Of a DNA stretch of 64,000 bases, positions 38,301 through 49,500 are shown piece after piece; position 1 is the stretch's first letter, and each line of letters opens with the position of its first letter. Made by a program: the position numbers and the translations under genes. The stretch is from Anseranas semipalmata (taxonomy: Eukaryota; Chordata; Aves; Anseriformes; Anseranatidae): the NCBI GenBank assembly GCA_013399115.1, contig VXAA01001508.1, positions 261,552 through 325,551 on the forward strand, given 5' to 3'. The notes under the pieces were generated by a model, which worked only from the letters and a program-made list of their open reading frames with translations, was not told where the DNA came from and made no database searches.

Positions 38301-41300
38301 GTACATCACAGACAGGGTTGGAAGAACATTATCGTTACTATAAACATGCTCTGATCTCACCTATTCTCTGTGCATTGTGCTGCTTTTCCTTCAGCTGTGA
38401 TGCACAGTAATGCCATAGTCAGAAAAAGCACTACGCTGAACACTCCTCTCTGGTCCAAAGAAAATCTTATTTCCTGGACTTTAAAGTTTCAATCAGTACA
38501 AGGATGCATTCCTGTGTGGACAGACTTCTCCAAGCAGCCAAGGGACCAGACTCCCCACGTGGCAGACACCCTGAGACCATTTCCACCACTGATGGACAAG
38601 CCCCAGGAGGTGACCGGGCTGCTGGGTGTGGCACACTGCATCAACGGGACCTCTGCACTCGAGAGCAGCGCACGGTACTTCCCCAGCACCGTGCTGCCCT
38701 GGGCTCCCACCCAGCCAAAAGGCTTTGCTGGCACGGAGATCCCATGCACCAAGGGAAACACCCAGAAATGGGTTGTTTGCCACAAATGCTTTGTGGATGT
38801 GCTTGCTTCAAGGATTCACCACTTGCTCCCGCCTGCGAGACCCCATTCCTCACCAGATCATCTCCTTCTGCTCCTTGGCCAGCATGGCCATGCAGCACCT
38901 TAACAAAACCCAACCTCCCTCCACCCTCCCCAAAACTGAGCCACTGTAATGAAGGGATTGCAAATTTGCCCACCCCAGAGACCTTGCACTTCCCCGGCAC
39001 ACCCGAAGGCGCCCGGCCTCAGCACCAGCGGTGCTCACCGGCGAGTCAGCAGGCGGGATGTTCCGGTGAGATGCCAGGGCAAAGCTGCAGGTGCGGAGGA
39101 AGGGGCCGTGCTCCCCTTCCCCAGCCATTTCTGAACATGTGTACGCACAGAGCAGCCTTCCCACACCCTGGGAAGAGCTGCTGTTGCCAGGAGGCATGGG
39201 GAAGGAGTAAAAGCTAATTATAAATGATGGCCAGTTTGACAGCAAGGACTTGCAATACAACCACTACATGCAGCTACCAACACACTGAGTTGAATCCCTT
39301 TCTCATCAGCCCTTTGTACACCGCAGACTGTCCAAGGGAGCTTACCCAAGCTCGTGCAGCCCCCGGTCCGACAGAGCCTGACCTCAGGTCCGCCTCGCTC
39401 GGCGGGGATCGGTGCGCAAAGGCTGCGGGAAGCAGATGCGAATAAAGTCAACCGAGATATCACCAGCTGATTAAACCGGTACGTTCTGTCTCAGTTACGT
39501 TTTTCAAAAACCCTGGCAGCGCAGAAAGAATCAATAGTTCCCCAGCACTAGAGGATGCTTTGACTTCTCGGGAGAGAACAGGCTGTTTTTGCCAATAGCA
39601 CACTACAACGGTGAGATTTGGCACGTAAATGCAATTGATTGAGTGGCTTTGTCATAATATAGACCCAGGCCCAGATGTGGGTGAAAGAAATAAAATAGAA
39701 GACTCCTGGGGCCAGCACAAGACCTCATCCCCTGCCAGGAGCACCCCAGGGGACTGAGGGCAGTTGCACATGGGGCTCCCCATCACTGCTGCTCCAGGCA
39801 CAGGGCTCTTTCCTATTTTCTCTAAAATATCTCTCCTGCTTCCCTATGAGCAGGGGAAGGTTGGTAAATAGACCCCGCGCTAGTACTGAGGCACAAGCCT
39901 GGCCTGTACAGGGTTGTTTTTTTAGAAAGTGCTCTCCACTGAGGCTTTTCTGTTCCCTCCAGTCTCCACACCAGGACCCCAAGCTTTGGCCAAGCCTCTG
40001 CTCCTAACACTTTTTTGTTTTCTTAAATGGACTGAGAAGTTCTTTCATAAAGTTCACGTGGGGAAAACACATTTGTCCCGGGGTCCAGGCGGGTTTTCAG
40101 CTCAGCCCCTCACTCACACCAGCAGCAAGCCCATCTCATGACAATGCAGATGCCCCCCGAGAAGCAAAGACATGCACAAACCCCCCCTTCGGGGAAGTTT
40201 TCTGCGCACACAGGGCGGCTAGGAATTAAAACAACTCTCTCACCGTCAGGATGCAGATGTGAGACGCTCCCTCTACTGACTGCAGAGAGCCTCTGCCAGC
40301 CTGGTGCAGACGTGGTCTTGGGAGCACAAAGGATTCAAGACATTTTCCCCCCCTACTTTCAAGTCCGGGCACCTGAGTGTAATGTAAGCACCTGGTTTTG
40401 TGAGTGCCCTGTCGTTTTCCCAGCCTTCTCTGTTGAAAACCATGCTTAAAATTGGATGCAAGCACTTCTGTACCAGAGCAATGTTTCAAACTTGGGTTAT
40501 TCCACATTATAACTAGTCAGAAGATTAGTCCTTTTCAGCATTTCTGCAAGTCCTTCTGCTCAAGGACTGTAATGCACTGCATAGTCTTAGGCATGCAGGA
40601 CATCCCAGCACCATCAGATGAGCATCATCTACCCACATCAAAGACTGGAGGGGAAAAAAACCAGCAGAAGTGAGCAAGAACTGGAATGAGAACTCAAAAC
40701 TCCTCCAAAGGTCTTCTCCAGACCTAGGGCTGGGTATGCCTCCCTTTCACAGGGTTTGGTCTTTTGTAGAGACAGGGAAGACAGAAGTAGAGAAGTATTT
40801 TGTAGAGAAGTGTTGCGGAGAAGCAAACCAGCCCTGCCCTGCTCAAACCTCCACTGACACTCAGGATGTGTCCTGGGCATCAAAACTCAAAAGTGCTTCC
40901 TCCTTTTGGGTCCAGTTGAATGCAGAAGCAGAAATGTCATCAAAAAAAACCCAAAACATCCATGTCCTATGGTTATTCCAGCCCAACACACCAGCAGAAG
41001 ACAGCTTAGGAAATCCAGGTAGTGCCAGACACAGCAAACACTGGTGCACTGCTGGAGATCACCACCTTCCCTCCTGCTACAGAGCAGCTTGCACAATTAA
41101 GGTATTTTAGACTACATATGTGCTTTAAACTGTTTGTTTCCATCGGGGACATGCACGCTGACCTCCCTCCATTTCATTGTTTTTATGCCGTGCAGTAGAC
41201 CTGGAAGGGGTGTTATCCTAACACACAGACCTCTTCTGAGCCCTCCTTGGTGCCTGACCGCAGGTCTCACCCCGCTCTCACCCAGTAACACTGCTCCCTC

Positions 41301-43290
41301 CCACACCTTCCCATTTCCTTGGATATTTTTGAAGGATAAGTTCTCACTGCTGAGGAAGGAAGGCACAGTAAAGGCCAGTCAAGCTCAACAACGCTGGTTT
41401 CACAGGCAAACACGACCCGAGGCACCACAGACAGGTTCCAAGACTAACTGTGACCCTGTCATGTGGACCCAGGTGGGCAACATCTCCATCAGACCCATTA
41501 GATTCCCCCCAGGAGCTGGGTGCTCAGGGACAGGAGCAAGGATATGTACAAAAACCTGGATGGTAAACCATCTTCCACAAAAACAAAACAAAAACAAACA
41601 GTAAAATAACACAGAAACCTGGTGAAAAATGAGTTTTCCTTCCCAGCAGTCCAGTGACAGCCACCTCCCAGGATGCACCAAACATCAGCATGGGATGGTG
41701 ATGGCTCTTCCTGGGGGACGGGGCGCGGAGAGAGCTCGGTGCCCCATAGGAGCTGCTGCACCTACAACTCCAGAAGCTGACCTGGCAGCCGCCCCCATCA
41801 GGGGGGGGGACTTAACGCTGTGCGTGACAGTTACCAAGAGCAGCAGGGGCGAGGATTTGTTAATTTGGGGGTTTCCCCTCGTGTACAGAGGAGCGTGGGA
41901 TCACAGGAACCAGAAGCAAAGATCAATGCAGAGGTGGAGCCTGCCTGAAAACTGGCACGACGCTTCGCTGGACTGAAAGATTTTGGTTTTCACATGCTCC
42001 ATTTTTCCAACCCAAAAAGATGAAATTTTCCACAGGAGCAGATGCTTTTCTTGAAAGATTTCTTTGAGTAGAAATGCCAAATTCTCCATCAGGAAACTGT
42101 TCTGATGGAAGCATTTTCAACAAGCCCTGTTCGAGATCTATTTCAGGACTGGCCTCCGCTGGCCTAAGTCAATTCTTTTAACTCATCGTGACTTGTTTTT
42201 CCTGCCGTTACGTACTTCTAAATTGAGAGCGTCTCCATTTTAATTGTGCTCCTGCCACCACTTAAATGAGTCCTTGTTCCGAGTCAGGGCCACTCAGCCC
42301 AACGCAACCCAGCACCGGGTGCAGCCACCCCAGGAAGCCCCTTCCCTGTGGGACATGCTCTTTTCCAGTCTCTCCCCCCCCCGAAAATCCAGCCATTTTA
42401 AACTGGTTTTAAGGCCCTTTTTGCTTACTCCACCCATTTCCAGAGTGACGCTTCCTATGTCAGAAGGGTTTAAAACCATTGTCTGCTTCCACAGGGTCAT
42501 TTCCACTCCCACTGCTGACGGTGAGCTGAGAATTACGCCTTTACCCTCAATTCCAGCACAACCTGCTGCTGCAGCCACGCTGCATCCCTGCCCTCCGAGG
42601 CAGGAGGAGGACGCAGGGTACGGCATTTGGCTTCGCACGGCCTCAAGCAGCCTGGGAAGCTCGACCATGTCCCCATGCCTGGCTCCAGCGTTTGGCCACC
42701 CTTCTCAGAAAGGGCTTTTACCAAGTATCTGACTGCAGCTCCCTTTGCTGCAACGGGATCCAGGCCATGGCCCTGCATCGCTGCCTTCTGCTCCTCACGC
42801 ACGGACCGGAGCCGTCACGGCCATTCTGTGAGGGATGGGGTCACGCAGCTCAGCCATACAGAAGCCTCAATCCTGTCATTGCTCCAAGACGTGCAGCAGC
42901 AGCATTCAAACAACTCCTGCTAGGAAATGTGTTTCATGCCTTCAATTTCAGCCATTTGGGTGTTGAAAGATTAATTAATTAACAAGGCAGGGCCCCGGGA
43001 CAGAACACTAACCCCAGGCTGACAGCAGCAACCTCTGCATCACTCCATATGACGGGGAAGCACCTAGCACAAATTGAGCCAATGCCAACCAACTGCTCCC
43101 CACCAAAAAAGCCACCTGCAGCTAGCACTGTTGGATGGACACCCACAAAACACACTGCCACCGCCAACCCCCTCTGGCAGGTCCTGCTCTGCACCAGGGA
43201 GGTGGTGGCTGCATTTTCCAGCATGTCATCCTTCCCCGGAGCTCCTACCAGCATCTCCTGGGCTTGAGCAGAGCATTTGTGGCCTCGGAT

Positions 43291-43303
43291 TGCCCTCTTG
43301 TGG
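43291..43303 (-). promoter_or_regulatory. CTCF-like motif
   Basis: The minus-strand reading CCACAAGAGGGCA fits the CTCF core consensus CCACNAGRGGGCA at every position. The motif lies in ordinary single-copy DNA about 2.2 kb left of the assembly gap. Motif identity alone does not show binding. Confidence 0.4.
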
Positions 43304-44888
43304 TACAGCTCAAGGGAGATATTGCAGCAACGTTCAACGATATTCAACATTTCCTGCAACCCCCCCAGGAAGTGCAGATCTCTACATCACATGTTTGGAC
43401 CTATTGACATCAATTCGTTTTTCATAGTTACATCCCTGCACCACTTTGATGCGGTGCGCAGATCAGCACCTGAAGTCTGCTGCATTGAGCTGCACGTGTT
43501 CTGCAGCACAGAACAACATTCTTCCACTCAATGCTGGTTTTCATCGAAACAATTAAAAAAAAAAAACTTTGTAAGGGGATTGGATTTCCAATAAAAACTC
43601 AAGCCAGAAAGCTATTTAAAAGTTTAAAAGAAAAAAAAAAATCAAAACAGTCTATGTTTTAGCCAAGAACTGAACCAAACAGTTATTCTCGTCCCTTCAC
43701 AAATAAGTCCTATGAAACACTAGATTCTTTCAAACCAAAAAAGAAAGTTGTACCGCAAAGAAAGATTACTTGTTCTCACTTTGATCCTTTCCAGTTACAA
43801 AGGCACTTCATCTTTTATTGGACTGACCCTAATTTAAAACCAGAATTTGTTTTTAAAACAAATATTGTTCTCCTCACTCAGCAATATATACTTCTGGGGG
43901 GAGCTCGGTAGTGCCAGCAGCTGTCAGGCTCCCCCAGAGCTGTCATTTGGGCCAGCAGTGTAAGTCACAGCCCTACCCAGAGGCAAGTTAAACACATCCC
44001 TGCAGGGGGTGATGGACACTGCCATGCCTCATGCCTCCAGAGCCAAGCTCCTCGCCTCCTAGGTGATGCACCAGTGCAGCGAGTGTGCTGTATCAAGCAC
44101 CTAATTTATAGGCGCTTCCCAGGGATGGTTTTCCCAGCATTGGGCCAGACCACGCAGCTGCTATAGCACAATCTCAAAAGCTACCACATGGGCTTGGACC
44201 AAAGACATCTTTAATTCAGTGACTCCAGGAGCAGGCAAGAGCAGGCAGCCCCAGAACAGGCACAGCCATCGTTCCCTTGGCACAACCTCCTGATGTCACG
44301 ATGTTTTGCTACTTAAACACATGTATTTATAACACAGCACACCCTCTGAGGAAGGGCAGTCCCGCTGCCCCAGCTCCGCAGACCACAAGGGGACTGCATC
44401 TTTAAGCTTCACATCCTGCAGCACTCTCAATGGCAAGGCCCGCGCATCTCTCTGCAGCTCTCCAGCCTCTTCTCCAGACTCCTCTAGAACCCTGTAATCA
44501 CTCTGGAAACCTAACGACCTAAGTGGATGAAGCAGGACACGCCTAGTAGGCACAGGACCACCACAGAGCTAGACATCCTTCAAGGCATCCTGCACATCCC
44601 TGAGGACATACCACACTGGACCTTCGCTGGTACCATCAGAGGCCAGAAAGTTTTCATGCAAGCATCTGCTGTGAGCTCTCACCAACCCAGCCAAGAAACA
44701 CAAGGTTAAAAAACAAAAAAACCAAGCCTGCACATTTCAGTTACAGTCACAATTCAGTGCAAACATTTGACAAACAAAACCTATGAGGGAAATGGCCAGG
44801 TAATTAATCTATTTCCCCCAAACAACACAGCCTCTAGGTAAATGAAGAGAAACCTGCTATAATCAAGCACCAGGTCAGTACAGAGCTG

Positions 44889-44955
44889 CATGGACTGGGT
44901 TGTACAGGAGGTAAGACCAGGTGATTTAATAGCTGCCTCCAGCCTTGAAATCTGC
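44889..44955 (+). mobile_element. Ancient CR1 LINE, 3' terminal fragment
   Basis: The segment contains GGGTTGTACAGGAGGTAAGA, then CCAGGTGATTTAATAG, then CCTCCAGCCTTGAAATCT. This matches the 3' end of older amniote CR1 lineages, in which a 'cagGAGGTCAGACTAGATGAT' motif is followed by 'TCTGGCCTTGGAATCTATGA'. Several substitutions point to an old insertion. The GAGGTAAGA inside it resembles a splice donor but is part of the repeat. Upstream sequence is too decayed to assign. It appears to be the same broad lineage as the larger fragment at 58375-59070, which lacks this terminus. Confidence 0.7.
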
Positions 44956-45533
44956 TAATAGACTTGGAATTCCAGAAAAACAACAGTTCCAGTGAAATCA
45001 ATGGAAACACAGTTTGATGAAAGGCTCAGACCTAAGAGCCAATCCATCTTTTTACAAGCACATCACAAGCACAACAAGCACTTCAAAGAGCCATCAGTGT
45101 TCCAACCTTTTTTTTTTTTAAACCAGTCTCAAGGTGAGAAACACGTTTAAAAGCCTGAGATGCACAGGAGCCAGGAGTGCTCTGCTGCCATCTCCAGTGC
45201 ACAGGGTAAAAGCACACGCAGAAAACCAGCACACACCTCATCTGCTGGCAGATGCCACGTGCGTTTTGCGAATTAGAGAAGCCCATTAGCATTTGCTATG
45301 GGAGAAGATCAGTTCACATACAGTTTCCTTATGCTTAGGGAGATAAGCAGTATCTCCTCCATCACTGCTAGGGACTCTGGTCTGACCCACTGGTCACTTC
45401 TTGCTCCCCAGCTTGGGCATTGCCCTCTCTGGTCACACCGGAGGAGAGGTCACAGCGCTGATGCACGCACCGTGACAAACCCAATGGTGGCAGGCAGTTA
45501 TCCATGGAGAGACAAGACATCCACCCAGCATCT
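44956..45533. other. Non-coding stretch up to the assembly gap
   Basis: Single-copy DNA with a T run near 45110-45119. No exon or repeat is recognised. Frames crossing into the gap are artefacts of undetermined bases. Confidence 0.5.
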
Positions 45534-46504
45534 NNNNNNNNNNNNNNNNNNNNNNNNNNNNNNNNNNNNNNNNNNNNNNNNNNNNNNNNNNNNNNNNNNN
45601 NNNNNNNNNNNNNNNNNNNNNNNNNNNNNNNNNNNNNNNNNNNNNNNNNNNNNNNNNNNNNNNNNNNNNNNNNNNNNNNNNNNNNNNNNNNNNNNNNNNN
45701 NNNNNNNNNNNNNNNNNNNNNNNNNNNNNNNNNNNNNNNNNNNNNNNNNNNNNNNNNNNNNNNNNNNNNNNNNNNNNNNNNNNNNNNNNNNNNNNNNNNN
45801 NNNNNNNNNNNNNNNNNNNNNNNNNNNNNNNNNNNNNNNNNNNNNNNNNNNNNNNNNNNNNNNNNNNNNNNNNNNNNNNNNNNNNNNNNNNNNNNNNNNN
45901 NNNNNNNNNNNNNNNNNNNNNNNNNNNNNNNNNNNNNNNNNNNNNNNNNNNNNNNNNNNNNNNNNNNNNNNNNNNNNNNNNNNNNNNNNNNNNNNNNNNN
46001 NNNNNNNNNNNNNNNNNNNNNNNNNNNNNNNNNNNNNNNNNNNNNNNNNNNNNNNNNNNNNNNNNNNNNNNNNNNNNNNNNNNNNNNNNNNNNNNNNNNN
46101 NNNNNNNNNNNNNNNNNNNNNNNNNNNNNNNNNNNNNNNNNNNNNNNNNNNNNNNNNNNNNNNNNNNNNNNNNNNNNNNNNNNNNNNNNNNNNNNNNNNN
46201 NNNNNNNNNNNNNNNNNNNNNNNNNNNNNNNNNNNNNNNNNNNNNNNNNNNNNNNNNNNNNNNNNNNNNNNNNNNNNNNNNNNNNNNNNNNNNNNNNNNN
46301 NNNNNNNNNNNNNNNNNNNNNNNNNNNNNNNNNNNNNNNNNNNNNNNNNNNNNNNNNNNNNNNNNNNNNNNNNNNNNNNNNNNNNNNNNNNNNNNNNNNN
46401 NNNNNNNNNNNNNNNNNNNNNNNNNNNNNNNNNNNNNNNNNNNNNNNNNNNNNNNNNNNNNNNNNNNNNNNNNNNNNNNNNNNNNNNNNNNNNNNNNNNN
46501 NNNN
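45534..46504. other. Assembly gap (971 N)
   Basis: A continuous run of undetermined bases. The flanks share no evident repeat, so the gap is not an obvious duplicated overlap. In bird assemblies gaps often fall in very GC-rich sequence such as CpG-island promoters and first exons, so missing regulatory or coding sequence here is possible but cannot be seen. Confidence 0.99.
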
Positions 46505-49500
46505 TGAAATAACTCATGGAAAAGCATTGCTCAGTCTACATCATGGGGCACCCTGCAGCCACCAGTGCCAGCACAGCTGAGGGGCCAGGAGGGACAGGGA
46601 GTGGGGAAAAGGAAGTTTGGGAATTCCTCAAGTTTGCATCTTCACCACTAATTCAGTATCAATTTAACTTAATGTCTGACAGCTCATTCAGCAGCAAGGA
46701 TTTTTATAATTATAACTGAGAAACTTTGCATGTTAGTGAAATACAGGTAACAGAGCAGTAAAGGTGATGGAGAAGCCATCACAACCCCAAATGGCACTGG
46801 CCCCCACAGAGCACTACCCAGCTTCAGAGCTAAGAAACAGGGACAGGCGTTCCCATGGGGAAGCAAGCTCTCTGAAGCCCCATAGGAGGACCCCCAGCCC
46901 CCCACGCTTGCATGGTTGTGCCCACCCTGGCACCAGCACACATCACCCAGTTTCACCTTACCTTCCCCCAGCGATTTCCACAGCAAACAGGCACCTGCTC
47001 TCATCCCAGCAATCCCATTCCCAAGGAATGGGCACTAGGACAGGAGAAGCCAAGCTCCCTGCAGCACCTCACTAGGACACATCTCACCCCCCCCACTGCT
47101 CAGGAACAAGTGATAAAGCCCACCTCCAGCTCCCCCCAGCTGGTCACAATTCATCCCTAATCACAGCACACAGCTTTGTGATTCAGGGCACCTGTGTCAT
47201 TCCCAGCACCATCTGCTCTCCCCCCTGGCTCCTAAAACACCCCTTTTATTTTTCTCTCAGGTATCGTTGTACCTTCTGTTGCACTGGATACGGCCATCCC
47301 ACAGCCCCCGTGCAGACCTGCATGTAGCACAACACTGCCTGTCCCTACGGAACCGCTCAGCCTCGGGCTTACACTGTGACCAACCCAGCAGCTAATTTGT
47401 AATTAGCTATTTGCACATCTCTAGCGCTTCCTTTGCAGGCTATCAGAGCAGCTTACAAGCGTAAAGGACCCAGCACTGCTCCCCAGAGCAGCGCAGCGTG
47501 GTGCAGGTGCCAGCTCTGCTGCTGACAGCAGCCGCTGGGGCTGAGCCCCGGCCCTCGGCTGCACCCCGCGCACCCCCGAGATGTGGGCACGCTGCTCGTG
47601 GCTCCTTGCAGCTGGTGGGCACGTGCTAGCTCCACGCAGTAGCGAGCCATGTGAAGGCTAGACAACAGCAGTACCCCCTTTCCTCCCTCCCCACTTTTTT
47701 TTTTAAGCAGATGTTAAGCACTACACCCTTTTCGAGCCACAACTTAAGTGTTGAACGATATGATCAACCTGTCTCAGTTGAGAATCTGGGCCAAAGCAGT
47801 TCCCATAGGTACCAACGAGGGTGGCAGGGTCCCGACCCCGACCCCACAGGTGCTGCAGGGAGCTGCCTGCCTCTGGCAGGGAGAAGCAGATCCATGGGCA
47901 GCAAGTGTGACACCCTGGCTGCCAATCACCGTTTCTTTGCAGCACTGCCCTCACAAATAATAATAAATTAATAATAATTTTGCCAGATGACCGTGCATCA
48001 CAAGCGAGCTGTCAGAAAAACAAACCACCTGCCGCTCCCTACCTGGCTGCTGGGGATGGCGAGGACATCCTCCTCCTGGCAGGGGTGGCTGGGGCAGGAG
48101 AAGGCCTCACCGCATGGCTGGGGTCCCTCCTGCAGGCACCTGCCTGGCTCCACAGGCCCTGTCTGCCACCTAGCACATGGACCTTCCCTTCCGACCCAGG
48201 TCAGGGCAGGCCTTCCTCTGAGCCCCTTCACCACTTTTACAGGGTTGAGGAAGCTTCCACAAGTGACCAGAGCTTGTGCCAGACCTAGCAGAGCGCCACA
48301 GGGTTTCATCCATGGCTGGTGTTCCTCTGTAGCTATTTCTGAAGGGAACCAGACAAGAGGTCACCAGAGGGATCCTGAAGCAGGACCTCTTCATACACGT
48401 GCATAGAAGGAGTGTGGGACAGGAGACACCACCAGTGCTTCCTGTCCTGTTAGAAACCAGGACCTCCAGCTAACACCAGCGTGGGCCCAACATACCTGCC
48501 AGCTGCTCTTCTCCCAAGCTTTTTGCGTCTCTGTGGGCCAGACTGATGCAAGAACCAACATCTGAAGCTCCCTGTCCCCACGTTCCCCTTTTCCTCCGAT
48601 TTCTGGCCTCAGCCCACCTTGCCCACATCAAGCAGCCGGTGCCCTGGGCCTCGTGTGGGAAGTGCTGTTGGCCCAAATGAAGCGTAACGTGCTGGGCTGT
48701 CCCTAACAATGGGTTCCTCTGTTTGGCTTTCTCATGAGAGTTATTATAGCCAGCGTTTATCTTGGACTGGGGCCAAGACATGCATTAGTGCTCCTCATCC
48801 TGTGGGTTTCTGCACACAGCTTGAATGAGCGTAGGGGGTTTACAGACACCGGGCTGAGCTGGGGGAGAGGTTTTCATGGGTTTGAAGTCTTCCTCCTGTA
48901 CATGCACTGCTCAGCGAAATGGGGAAGGTGAGGACTGGCCCCATCCATGTGTATCCATGCCCTGTTGGCTGTGGGGCAGTGGTTACCATGAGGGACAGGT
49001 TCAGGGCTCTGCCACATAGTCCCAGGTGTGCTATGGGGTTGTGCAAGAAGTCATTTTGGTTTCTTATGTTGGGAGAATGATACTGAATCCCCTTCATAAA
49101 TATTTTGGGACTTAATGAGAAAGCAACAGGTTCCTGCTGTCCTGGGAGGATGGATGTGCCATGGTTGGAGAGATACTTCCACACCTGGTACGGTAGACAC
49201 GTGTCTCCATGCCAGGCACTGTGTGTGCCATTTCCCTTGCTTTCCACGGAGGCCCAGCACAACTCAGGCAAAGCTGACACTCCAAAACCTTCTCCCTGTC
49301 CATCCCCAGACCAAAGAAGCTGCTACTGTCCCTACCAACCCCACCAGGGCAGCTCCTGACCGAGGTCAGACCTCTCATTGCTTTTTGCAGCCCCAAAAGA
49401 AGCACCATCAGCAGGGTGCTGGGCAGTAGCAAGCATGGCTTTCAGGAGACACAAGAACAGCCGGGCACTCGAATGCCTGCTGTCCAACACCAAGCCACTG

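Larger units (their letters stand above)
21765..44888. other. Long non-coding stretch with minor simple repeats
   Basis: About 23 kb with no gene I can support. Simple repeats include a (TA)6 plus 15-nt A run at 23330-23359, 14 T at 31911-31924, 13 A at 34218-34230 and 12 A at 43555-43566. The longest frames (32372-33022 plus, 32166-32648 minus, 38370-39217 plus) overlap on opposite strands or in different frames and show no known domain. The + strand is strongly C-rich over much of the stretch, as in the spot count at 41221-41280 (26 C, 11 G). Several exon-like segments bounded by splice-like dinucleotides are described under findings. Confidence 0.5.

Noticed and set aside
38370..39217. Overlapping 177- and 237-codon + frames
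   Set aside because: Different frames over the same GC-rich segment, both rich in Pro/Ser/Cys/His, with no known domain and opposite-strand frames equally open. Chance frames are expected here.
44910..44918. Splice-donor-like GAGGTAAGA
   Set aside because: It is part of the CR1 3' end, where the ancestral motif is GGAGGTCAGACTAGATG.
45298..46580. Four open frames of about 340-400 codons across the undetermined bases
   Set aside because: They are almost entirely undetermined residues; the gap contains no readable codons.
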